In this document: piece by piece, positions 56,917-64,000 of the stretch
Layout of the letters: each line of letters starts with the position of its first letter
How positions within the stretch are numbered: position 1 is the stretch's first letter
NCBI GenBank assembly: GCA_946811695.1
Contig: OX328124.1
Coordinates: forward strand, 63,483,860-63,547,859
From: Gonocerus acuteangulatus
Lineage: Eukaryota > Arthropoda > Insecta > Hemiptera > Coreidae
DNA length: 64,000 nucleotides
Direction: 5' to 3'
The notes under the pieces: model-generated
What the model saw: only the letters and a program-made list of their open reading frames with translations
The model's database searches: none
What the model was told of the DNA's origin: nothing
Position numbers and translations under genes: made by a program

Positions 56917-57977
56917 AATTTGAACCGCCATCATTTTCGGTCTCTAGGGGTTCTGAAACGCAAAATTTTCTAGTAGGCACTTCTGGATTGCGTCATGAGA
57001 TCAACCTTATAAGAGGGGTTCCTCCCTATGGGCGAGGGAGGAACCGCGTTAAAAGAACGACAAAAAACGTTCATAAGAGCTAAACAGACATATTTGAAGT
57101 TTTAAGCACTTATTTCTTCGATCGACATCACCTAATCAAAAATTGTTTCAGAATCTTTTTTGTAGAGAATTTAGAAAGCTTTCAAATAGTTTCTATCCAC
57201 TTATCAAAATTTCCCAACCGCGTTCGAGATATTAATGAAAGTATACGAAGTTCCCAAAACTTTTCATGTCTGTTCATAAAATATATTATTCCAACCCTTC
57301 CTTAACGACAAACGTAACCAAAAGTTTAACATGTTAGTTTTGATGAAACTCAAACATGCAAAAAATGTTTCAACTGAATCCCATGATTGTAAGTACCAAA
57401 ACCAAACTAGACTTTGTATTTGTGTCGGCAGATACCTGGGGTATATTTACAACTTTTGAGGATTAACTCCTAGCAGGTACATTTTTGTGGACCTACAGGC
57501 AGTGAACGGACGGACTCTCTATTCCCTCATTTTCCTCATTTCATATCTGTTAATAAAATATTTTATTTTAATCCTTCCTTAACTCCAAACGTAACCAAAA
57601 TTTGCACATCTTTGTATGTATGAATTTTAAACATGCAGAAAATATTTTAACGGAATCCCATGATTCTAAGCAACCAAATCAAAAACTTGATTTAACAACT
57701 ATTTTTCCGATTTTCTCGGAAACGGTTAAAGCTATCGCCTTAAAAATGGTTTCATTCGTTTTACTAGCCCAAGAAGCCTATAAAAAGATTACTTACAAGC
57801 ATATGAACTCAAAAACGTAAGCGTTACGATTTTTTGTGCGAATTTCGCCCCAAACGCCATCTTCCAGTGGCCGTATTTTGCTGGTTAAGGAACTTGACCT
57901 TTCAAATTGGAAGACGGATTTTTGTACCAAATTTCATCACAATCGGACCATTAGGGAAGACAGAAATGAGCGAACAG

Positions 57978-58034
<57 letters not shown>

Positions 58035-59018
58035 TATATACAAATTTGAACCACCGTTATTTTTGGTCTCTAGGGGTTCTGAAACGCGAAATTTTCTAGT
58101 CGGCACTTCCGGATTGTTTCATTGTATCAACCTTATACCTCCCTATGGGGGAGGGAGGAACCGCGCTAATATACTAAGTTTTGTTACGAAAAAAAAAACA
58201 ACTCTGATATGTGTATTAACGATACGTTATCAAATGTTCGACGTGATTCTTTACATTGGTAAAACTTTTTGGTTTAGGAACCGATTGACATAAAACAAAC
58301 ACTAAATGTTACGGAAGCTTACCACAATTAGTGAAAACCGCATCTAAATAGGTTAAACCGCTTCTGATATTAGCGTACACAGTCAAACATTCTAAAATCA
58401 TTGTTTGAGGACTATTGTGTTTATAACATGGAAAAAACCGTATAATTAGTATCCTTTTTTATCGTTTATGGGCTTCCAAGGCTATCTAATGGTTGCAACC
58501 TCCTCCAATCATTCATGGTGAAGTAGGAACGTTTTTCAACGAGGCCATTCCTCAAAACAGCTTCCTATTTCTCCAGTATTAGATATACCTAATGCGTTTA
58601 TACTTCAGTGGAGTTAGTCCTCTAAGATCTTCATTACCTATAGAAAGAAAACTCGATTCATTTTCGATTTATTAGTGTGGCCGTAAAGTTTACCATTTCG
58701 GGCACATTGAAAGTTCTCCCAATAGTAATAATCTAAATAGGTTAAGCCGTTTCTGATATTAGCGTACACAGACAAACATTCTAAAAATCATTGTTTGAGT
58801 ACTATTGTGTTGATAAAGGCCCCCAATAATATTTTTTCCATATATCTTCCATGTACAGGCAGCGATATATAAATATACATTTATGTAAATACAAATCTGA
58901 ACCACTGCTATTTTATTTATTTATGGGCCCTGAAACATGGATAACAATAATATGAGAAAATTCCTGGCTGGACCCTGGATGTCGGTGCTAATGGCCAAGA
59001 TTTGTCGATGCGCCGTAG

Positions 59019-59064
<46 letters not shown>

Positions 59065-62000
59065 TAATAATAATGAGCGAACGAAGCTAATATTACGGAT
59101 CTAATAAGCCGATTCAGTGCTGAAAGATGCGAATCTGTCTAAATATTATGACTTGATCATTGAGTTGAAAGAGATCTACACATCAGATTCCGACAGCTTA
59201 ACTTGAAACCGAATACTACGGTCAGTGCATCCAAATTTCGGAAATTATCGGACGAACTAATAATATTATCGCAGCAAACAACTAATCGACACTGCTTGAA
59301 TTGTAAGACAACTTTTAAATGCCCATAATATATGAATATTTTGTTATAAATAAGAAAAATAATTTTGAATGGTTGGATATATCTCTCAGTAACTGAGGGG
59401 ATCAATAACAATAAACAGGCATATAAAAAATAATCTAATAGTTAACTCACTAGAAAATAATGTGTTGTTCTTTCTTCACCTATAAAATGGATAATAAGAA
59501 ATGTGATATTATAAAATTGTGATATAAAAATTAATAATGCCAACCTCCGAATATGAAAGCATAAAGTCTTCCTCTTTCAGCAGGTACAGCCCATTTTGAC
59601 ATAAGTGTGCTGGAACTAGGATATAAAAAGCCCTGTAAAATGTTGTTATTATTTAATTTTTACCTTCCACTTATACATCGTCGTTCCAGAAGGACAATGA
59701 CGTAACTACAAAAATGTTCCAAATGCAAATAAGTACATAGACAATATCAGAGGAATATTAAGTTACTGTAGTTCCACTCATGACCGCCAGAGAAAATTCG
59801 ACAGAACAACAGATAAAACTTTTGTCTTCTAGAACAACGAACAACCCTTTTCAGTTATACGTTTTATGCAACCGCAAATCTCCTGTAAAAATGAAGTTTT
59901 GGCATTTAATTCACTGTTCTTCCGGAACGGCAATATTAGAGAAGCAAGATTTTAGGCGCCTCAACAGGCAATTGACAGTATTCTAAACGGAAATGATTCC
60001 ATTCTAAACGTTCGGAAAACACCATTACAAATATATCTCTCACAAATATGTATAACTTTGCTTTAAGGATTAAGGCGTAATTTAAAGATGAAGGCTGGAA
60101 TCTTAAGCCGAAACGTTGATGAATATACCTACAATTGTGGTTGGTTGGCTGGTGAAGGTTCATCATAGTAAATAGGATGCAAAGCAGGTGAAACACCTTC
60201 ACTATTTTATTCCTTTATTTTAACAAAACATTTTCGAGGTCAGCACCTCATCCTCAGTGTCCTGTTAACACCCATCAACAAAGGCAACATTACAATAAAA
60301 TAATTTAACTTAAATCACATGGGTAAGTCACATTATACAATAATTGGGGGTATTTATGATTTGTTGGTTGATTTTATTGATTGTTAGTGCTATTAAATTT
60401 AATAAATGTTTTAATGTTGGCCTCCTGGCAACAATTGGTTTTAAATATGACTTTTTTTGTTTGTTTTTTTTAGAGTTGTACAGTATGTTATTTTAATTGT
60501 TTTTAGTTGTTTTTAATTGTTAACGTATTGTATAATGTGACTTAAGTTAAATTATTTTATTGTAATGTTGCCTTTGTTGATGGGTGTTAACAGGACACTG
60601 AGGATGAGGTGCTGACCTCGAAAACGTTTTGTTACAATAAAGGAATAAGAAGGTGTTTGACCTGCTTTGCGTCCTATTTACTTTGATGAATATAATTTAG
60701 CTCTATATAGAAATACAATTTAAGGATTTTATAAGCATTAAAAATTAATAAAATTAGATTTAGAAATGTACAATATTGTGTAATAAGTGCATATTTATTT
60801 ACAAATAAATATGAAATAGAGATAGAGATGTTTAAGGAAAACAGATTGGGTTCAGAGATTCTCTATCTCCTGCATAAACCTCCATAAGTAAGATATATGA
60901 CTTACCTGGCCAAGACCCTGAATGAATCGAATGAAGCAAGCAGGTAGAAAGCCTCCATTGACTGCTATGGCGGGGAAAATAATTGTTGAAATGCCGTTTA
61001 TAATCATTGTGATACCTAGAGGTTTTGATGCTCCAATCCTAGCAGAAAGTAGACCTGCTGGAACTTGAGTTATTACATAGCCCCAGAAAAAGCTACCGAG
61101 GATTGTGCCTCTCTCAGCTGTAGTCCAGTCCACTCTCTTAAAAAATATATGAAACGAATAGAGTAATAGTTATTTAGTAAAATAGTAAGAGATGTTTTTA
61201 ACAAAACTCTCAACTAGACGAAACAAAGATAGACTCTGTGTGACTATAATTACCAATATTTAGTCATGTAGAATCATAGTTATAACATCGTATCATTCTT
61301 CACGAAATTAAATTTTACCTGATAGCACAATCAACAACTTAGCCGTCGTGAACACCTTAATAGCATATTTCTGATAAGTTTTAAATAAATGGCATTTTTA
61401 TTAATATTTAAGTTACTTATGTATTAAAAATACTATAAATGGTGGCAAGATTGTACCTGCAATGATAGATGCATTCCTTTTTTTGGGTAAAACATTGAAG
61501 AGAATTTGTCTAAGGGTCGACCCATCAACGAAGAAGTATGTATTTACCGGCCAGCACAAGGACGGAAAACATGCTGGAAGAAATGGGACCCTACGGAACA
61601 AATAGGCTGAATGAATTAATATACCTGGGGTGCCTGGTCACTTGGAATAATGGCGTATCCAAGAAGAAGTCGAATAACGAATTCAAGTCAGAACTTTGGA
61701 GTTCAACGTCATGTGAGTAGTAGACTTTTTTCCATGGCAATCAAGGCAATTTGAAGGCAATCAAGGCATTTTGAAGGAGTCTTGGCGATCGGCGAGTGAC
61801 GCTGTCGAACCGAGGATCTCCTTCAACAAGGAGCCAAAATCTCCATGTTTGGACTTCTTGGAATATTGTGTTCTTCTGATCGTCTGACCAGAGTGCAAGA
61901 ATACTCAGTCCTCAAGATAATGTTCTTCAAACAACTAAACGATACCAGAAAAATAGGAAGCTCGACCCTGAGATGGCGGTATGTTGTAGCTCACGATGCG

Positions 62001-63318
62001 CAAATACTTCTAGGTGTCCACATGTGGCCTTCTCTCTTAGAGTCTGTGTGTTGGGGGGGGGATGTTTTCAATTGAAAATACGAAACCAACACACTATACA
62101 TGTAAACATCTCCAAATCCCAGGAACAAATCAGTTCCATGAAATGAGATAAAAAATTGAAATGTCTCCTCCTGACACTTATCAAGTTGTTACTGGGTCAA
62201 TCCATTAGAAATCACCCAAATAGAATAAAATTTGTTGCTCGACATTTTTGATTTTCCTAATTTTTTTACCAGTTATTCCCCTATACTAGGTGAGTTCAAA
62301 CCAGCAGTAAACAATTTTTTGGGGTCATAGTTTTTTTTTGTCGCCATTTTAAGTTTGCATTTTAACTACTTTTTCTCCAAAAACAAGTTTTACGTAAATG
62401 TATCTAAGTCTCTTAATTTCATAGAAATCAAAACAGAATAAACACTAAAATTAACAGAACGATATGCTCTTGTTTTTTGTTCCTGCATTGTGTAAATAGT
62501 ATGGAAATTGAAGAAAAAAAAATTCTTAAATTCTGTGTGTGTACAATGTAAGTTTAGCCCAACTTATAAAAAAAAATAATCTTTCTTATAATTTTGCAGC
62601 TCTAAAACTCCCGTTTTACGTAAAATTTTAACCAATTTTCGTGACTTTTTTTCTTCGATTTCCATACTATTTACAAAACACAATGCCGGAACAAAAATCA
62701 AGAGCATATCGTTCTGATAATTTTAGTGTTTATTGTGTTTTGATATATATGAAGTTAAGAGAGTTAGATACATTTACGTAAAACTTGTTTTTGGACAAAA
62801 AGTAGTTATAATGCAAACTTAAAATGGTCGACAAAAAAAAAACTATGACCCAGAAAATTTGTTTACTGGAGGTTTGAACCCACCTAGTGTAGGGGAATAA
62901 CTGGTAAAAAAATTAGGAAAATCAAAAATGTCGAGCAACATGGTTTGGGTGATTTCTAATGGATTGACCCTACTCCGAAAGACCAAGTCTTAAAGATTTC
63001 GAAACCCTTCAATCATAGCTCAAGATTTTGCTATTTCAAAGAGTATAAAACAAAATATATAATAATTTATTATTAATTATGATTAAAACGATATTTAGTA
63101 TCTTAATAAAACAGCTTAATATCATACTATAAAATAAATAAAACTGCATACTGAAGATTAAAATGTTGAATCTTGAAGAATAATTACCTGATATCCTAAA
63201 CTTGTTGAATTGTCGACCATGGCTACAATACCAACAGACAAATTGACCCTGAGTGCAAACGCTAGGGTTACTCCAAAGAAAAGTATTACTGCTTGAATAT
63301 ATCGTACTCTTATACATC
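42321..63318 (-). CDS. SLC17 (sialin/phosphate cotransporter-like) transporter, copy B, 5' exon outside window
   Basis: Joined minus-strand exons: 63188-63318, 60906-61136, 59545-59632, 54557-54643, 54338-54471, 52688-52837, 51735-51867, 51343-51584 and 42321-42494. They encode 456 residues ending in TAA with no disruption; all introns are GT/AG and phases agree. The first exon (start codon and short cytosolic N-terminus) must lie right of 63318 and probably past 64000. Helix 1 contains [14 protein letters not shown] followed by NST. Later marks are [47 protein letters not shown] and QWRIVFLI in the last helix. The C-tail is Lys-rich. MFS anion transporter of the SLC17 family; substrate not deducible. 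The last intron is 8.8 kb and packed with nested transposons. Confidence 0.85.
42500..43290. other. Intron of copy B, no gene
   Basis: AT-rich. A 76-codon plus-strand frame at 42604 resembles no family I know and is treated as chance. A SINE-like end ATAAATGGACGTTAAAATCT lies at about 43261. Confidence 0.4.
43300..43798 (+). repeat. Dispersed non-coding repeat, copy 2, ending in (GTGA)n
   Basis: Sister of 16150-16670; ends GAGTCAGTGAGTGAGTGAGT at about 43760-43787. The Tc1 inverted repeat begins 13 bases later. Confidence 0.6.
43990..44960 (-). pseudogene. Tc1-like transposase, DDE region and C-terminus, decayed
   Basis: Broken minus-strand frames give, in order, DEREFNVYKSLEQRFFWR, AKHLLPTEKQRRGNVIV, CGCMSASGVGELSKINGYFN, TENYVNVLRGNL, and near the end LQKAWVEIDCQE and RRPQAVINQKGYPS, which match the order of Tc1 transposase blocks. 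Many stops. Ends close to the left inverted repeat at 43801, as expected for the 3' end of the gene. Confidence 0.65.
45005..45430 (-). pseudogene. 5'-truncated LINE, last part of ORF2 and (TTCTA)n tail
   Basis: The minus strand reads FYRKGVEFCGGVLFNFLPEKL then RNIQPTTRLVQKLKRILRQR, like the C-terminal end of many LINE ORF2 proteins (a NSLP/FNxLP block). A short TTCTA repeat lies at 45010-45034, at its 3' end. Family not determined. Confidence 0.4.
45425..45475 (+). repeat. Stem-loop motif GCACC...GGTGCGAAAC
   Basis: CTGAAGAGGCACC, loop AAAAAG, GGTGCGAAACATGTAG. One of several similar motifs here (10610, 60085, 60595); see findings. Confidence 0.4.
45796..47030 (+). mobile_element. HINE-like element, family II, complete
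   Basis: Starts TTAGCACTTTCCTC inside the hairpin CTTTCCTCCGAAGGAAAG. TA core at about 45918-45970, then GTGTCTGTTAACACGATAGC. It ends GAGGAAAGTGCTTA (46988-47001), the complement of the start with one mismatch, then GCAG-CTC-CTGC (47007-47017) and GTGACGGACTTTTTT. Same layout as family I but with unrelated inverted repeats. Carries about four to five 142-bp tandem units (46070-46690). Confidence 0.75.
46070..46690 (+). repeat. Tandem array of about 142-bp units inside HINE family II
   Basis: GGGTTTAC recurs at about 46097, 46245, 46387 and 46529, with a degenerate form at 46671. Each unit also has GAAACTTGGTATTCGTAGTG and AAATCGGTTCATT. Confidence 0.8.
47311..48847 (+). mobile_element. HINE-like element, family I, copy 5
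   Basis: Starts TTAGCGCGGTTCCTCC; short TA core (about 47452-47482). The internal second hairpin CCTTCCTAGGGAGGG at 48277 is shared with copy 3. Ends GGAACCGCGCTAAGATGATG, CAGTCCTGCGAGACGGAC. Confidence 0.75.
48848..49480. other. No gene; weak SINE tail at its left edge
   Basis: GAGTCCATTAGCACATCTGG at about 48875 is a worn tail-like motif. The rest is AT-rich. Confidence 0.35.
49490..49620 (-). pseudogene. Possible N-terminus of the split Tc1 transposase
   Basis: From ATG at 49620 the minus strand reads MVRKSKKLSSYLKHEIAKLL, then NQGLSYR, similar in shape to the first helix-turn-helix of Tc1 proteins. It loses similarity after about 28 residues and stops at 49490. The distance to the right inverted repeat, after removing the 944-bp insert, is about 340 bp. 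Weak on its own. Confidence 0.35.
49897..50840. mobile_element. hAT-like fold-back, about 350-bp arms
   Basis: Left end CAGAGGTGGGCATAATTTTA, right end complement CAGAGATGGGCATAATTTTA. Arms run about 350 bp each at roughly nine-tenths identity. The 8-bp flanks ATCAGCAG (49889-49896) and ATCGGTAG (50841-50848) agree at 6 of 8. The CAGAG...GGGC ends and 8-bp duplication suggest hAT. The middle (50255-50465) holds two opposed, worn SINE tails. Confidence 0.7.
50920..51340. other. Intron of copy B, nothing recognised
   Basis: AT-rich with a short T run at about 51149. No gene. Confidence 0.4.
51343..51584 (-). CDS. SLC17 copy B exon 9
   Basis: 242 bp, acceptor CTTGCAG and donor CCG|GTAAGT. Encodes [19 protein letters not shown] through [19 protein letters not shown] to LAGLIVTEP. 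Confidence 0.85.
51735..51867 (-). CDS. SLC17 copy B exon 8
   Basis: 133 bp, acceptor TTCTATAG and donor GTAG|GTAAAG. Encodes [19 protein letters not shown] then IADHLIKRK and SRKFWNSV. Confidence 0.85.
52080..52560. other. Intron of copy B, diverged HINE-like trace
   Basis: AACGTCAAGTTCGCTAGCCAG near 52141 echoes the AGGTCAAGTTCGTTAACCAG block of family I. Otherwise nothing recognised. Confidence 0.25.
52688..52837 (-). CDS. SLC17 copy B exon 7
   Basis: 150 bp, acceptor TTTTTAG and donor AAA|GTAAAA. Encodes [34 protein letters not shown] and GVFHFDIKK. Confidence 0.85.
53221..53430. repeat. 8880-type MITE fragment
   Basis: GGATATAAGGGGGCTGCAT at the left, TTTTGATTTAATCGGTAAAA and GATCACTTAGTT in the body. 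The right end is lost. Confidence 0.5.
53440..54330. other. Intron of copy B, nothing recognised
   Basis: No gene. CCCCACTGCGTATTGATGCA at about 54038 resembles CCCCACTGTGCATCGGTAAC at about 49529, a short shared motif of unknown origin. Confidence 0.35.
54338..54471 (-). CDS. SLC17 copy B exon 6
   Basis: 134 bp, acceptor CTTTTCCAG and donor ACT|GTATGC. Encodes GALAMVWGLVCLRFIAETPE, then RHKTISKKERTFIENSL. Confidence 0.85.
54557..54643 (-). CDS. SLC17 copy B exon 5
   Basis: 87 bp, acceptor TTTCCAG and donor TCTG|GTAAAA. Encodes [20 protein letters not shown] and GWPYIFYVSG. The exon 5-6 intron is only 85 bp. Confidence 0.85.
54660..54885 (-). mobile_element. HINE-like 5' module and body start, reversed
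   Basis: On the minus strand: hairpin CCACGCG-GACGAAGT-CGCGTGG (54862-54883), then GTGCGGGCACAGCTAATG, (TA)n at 54784-54832, GTTCGCTCACTAGCG and GATAAAATTTGGTACC. It is the same order as family I with a different 5' hairpin. It starts only 17 bases from exon 5 of copy B. Confidence 0.55.
54890..55615 (-). mobile_element. HINE family I 3' fragment, without the SINE
   Basis: Complement of AGGAACTGCATCATCTTAGC, GCGGTTCC, then the body found next to the SINE in copies 2 and 3. Here GGGATATGAAAGGAACCGCG is uninterrupted, so it is the empty-site version. Confidence 0.7.
55703..57052 (-). mobile_element. HINE-like element, family I, copy 6
   Basis: Minus strand starts TTAACGCGGTTCCTCC at 57052 (one change from TTAGCG), TA core at 56872-56912, and ends GGAACCGCGCTAAGATGATG, CAGTTCCTGCGAGTCGGAC near 55705. 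A second 5'-like segment GTCCTTCCTAGGGCGGGG lies inside at about 56055-56078. Confidence 0.7.
57085..58169 (-). mobile_element. HINE-like element, family I, copy 7, 3' end missing
   Basis: Minus strand starts TTAGCGCGGTTCCTCC at 58169, with TA core at 57983-58035. A stretch at 57410-57530 is foreign to the family. Stops near 57085, 33 bases from the start of copy 6. Confidence 0.65.
58342..58812 (+). repeat. Direct repeat pair of about 80 bp
   Basis: ATCTAAATAGGTTAAACCGC at 58342 and ATCTAAATAGGTTAAGCCGT at 58731, both continuing through TGATATTAGCGTACACAG to CATTGTTTGAG.ACTATTG. Between them nothing recognised. Confidence 0.7.
58955..59062 (+). repeat. SINE 3' end with A-tail
   Basis: GAGAAAATTCCTGGCTGGAC, CGGTGC (58983-58988) / GCGCCG (59010-59015), then about 44 A. 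5' truncated copy of the tRNA-headed SINE. Confidence 0.65.
59063..59540. other. Intron of copy B, nothing recognised
   Basis: No gene or repeat that I can name. Confidence 0.4.
59545..59632 (-). CDS. SLC17 copy B exon 4
   Basis: 88 bp, acceptor TTTTACAG and donor GGAG|GTTGGC. Encodes [20 protein letters not shown] and [10 protein letters not shown]. Confidence 0.85.
60158..60690. mobile_element. Fold-back element, about 190-bp arms
   Basis: Left TAAATAGGATGCAAAGCAGG and right complement TAAATAGGACGCAAAGCAGG. Arms continue through ACACTGAGGATGAGGTGC and CCCATCAACAAAGGCAAC to about 60345 and 60525. Non-coding; lies in the intron between exons 3 and 4 of copy B. Confidence 0.75.
60906..61136 (-). 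CDS. SLC17 copy B exon 3
   Basis: 231 bp, acceptor TTTTTTAAG and donor CCAG|GTAAGT. Encodes [20 protein letters not shown] to RFIQGLGQ. Bases 60994-61133 are identical to copy A. Confidence 0.9.
61540..62085 (+). pseudogene. LINE RT C-terminal scrap
   Basis: Plus-strand pieces NELIYLGCLVTWNNGVSKK and, further on, TRKIGSSTLRWRYVVAHDAQ then LLGVHMWPSLL resemble the YLG..VT..N.V.EI and GRP.LRW.D.V..D...LGV..W blocks near the end of RTE/CR1-like ORFs. Several frame changes. Antisense to copy B. Confidence 0.45.
62194..62970. mobile_element. Long fold-back element with TACT duplication
   Basis: Ends GGGTCAATCCATTAGAAATC...ACCC and exact complement. Arms run about 330 bp, passing AGTTATTCCCCTA, CGTAAATGTATCTAA and AGAACGATATGCTCTTG. 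TACT lies directly outside both ends (62190-62193 and 62971-62974). 777 bp, no frame. Family not determined. Confidence 0.75.
63188..63318 (-). CDS. SLC17 copy B exon 2 (helix 1)
   Basis: 131 bp, acceptor ATTTCTAG and donor TCAG|GTAATT. Encodes [19 protein letters not shown] and [18 protein letters not shown]. It needs one base from an upstream exon, as in copy A. Confidence 0.85.
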
Positions 63319-63453
63319 CTAGAAATAATTATTTTAGTAAGTAATTACTTTTATAACCTGATTAAATCTTAAAACTAGCTTTTAGTGCGTATCCTCCCCC
63401 CCCCCCTCCTCAAATAAGGTAGAAACTCACTCCTGACATGGAAATATTGGCTT

Positions 63454-63574
63454 TTAGCACTTTCCTCCGAAGGAAAGTAGCTATTGAGGTTGGACTCATG
63501 ACGGAATTTTTGAAAAATTTCTTCAAATCTTTATCGATCCTACCTAGTAGACACCGAAAATGACCCTCGTTAAA

Positions 63575-63611
<37 letters not shown>

Positions 63612-64000
63612 TATATATATATATATATATGTGTCTGTTAACACGATAGCGGCCAGAGTTTTTGTTTTTTCGTCACGAAACTTGGTATATAGCATTCAAT
63701 TAGCAAACGATTGAACGAGTTCGTTAACCACCAAAGTCGGTCCACCGGAAGGGGGGGTTTACCCCGAACCCAAAACACTAATTTGACTATGTCAGCCGTA
63801 ATATTTGTTATATTTCAACGAAACTTGGTATTCGTAGTGGTAATATAGAGAGAAAAGTGAGATATAAAAATGAACTAAATCGGTTCATTAGAAGGAGGGG
63901 GTTTACTCCGGACCCACAATACCAATTCGCCACTACCAGCCGTGATTTTTGGTATATTTCGACGAAACTCGGTATTCGTAGTGGTAATCTACAGGTAAAT
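63454..64000 (+). mobile_element. HINE-like element, family II, copy 2, cut by window end
   Basis: Starts TTAGCACTTTCCTC and follows the 45796 copy almost base for base, including TA core (about 63577-63630), GTGTCTGTTAACACG and the first tandem units. The 3' end lies outside the window. Confidence 0.75.

Noticed and set aside
588..63630. Many open frames reading IYIYIY on both strands
   Set aside because: They are (TA)n tracts, which have no stop in any frame except by interruption; not genes.

Overview
AT-rich eukaryotic DNA, most likely from an arthropod and perhaps an arachnid. The organism call is inferred from SLC17/sialin-type genes with many short introns, an arthropod-style LINE with RNase H, a Copia fragment, Tc1 relics and dense small repeats. 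There is no bacterial-style operon, CRISPR array or complete virus.

The host genes are two tandem, head-to-tail copies of one SLC17 (sialin / Na-phosphate cotransporter-like, major facilitator superfamily) gene, both on the minus strand. Copy B, on the right, has nine coding exons between 42321 and 63318; its first exon lies beyond the window. It encodes the last 456 residues with no stop or frameshift. Copy A, on the left, has eight matching exons between 2318 and 15283. Each has exactly the same length as its partner in copy B, the same phase, and GT/AG ends. A plausible tiny first exon for copy A lies at 25788-25809. Copy A's last exon survives only as a 3' fragment (745-822), wedged inside a broken Copia element, so copy A probably lacks its last membrane helix. 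A 140-nt stretch of exon 3 is identical in both copies inside otherwise diverged exons, which suggests gene conversion.

Almost everything else is mobile DNA. A near full-length but dead LINE (about 17700-23370, minus) has ORF1 with zinc knuckles and ORF2 with endonuclease, RT and RNase H. About ten copies or pieces of small elements share one design: a hairpin next to a short subterminal inverted repeat, a (TA)n core, a matching 3' inverted repeat and a GCAG-loop-CTGC hairpin before T-rich sequence. This is the design of Helentron-associated elements (HINEs). At least two families (13142 type and 45796 type) have different but internally matching inverted repeats. SINEs with tRNA-like heads, and one with a 5S rRNA-like head, share a 3' tail that folds into a stem whose two strands change together between copies. 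There are also two Tc1 transposase relics, one split by at least four nested insertions, several fold-back elements (7562, 49897, 60158, 62194) and small MITEs.

Layout: 1-1714 broken Copia plus exon scrap; 2189-15283 copy A body; 15445-25787 its presumed first intron with the LINE; 25930-42320 intergenic repeats (four HINE loci, SINEs); 42321-63318 copy B, with an 8.8-kb last intron holding the nested Tc1; 63319-64000 a second copy of the 45796-type HINE, cut by the window end.
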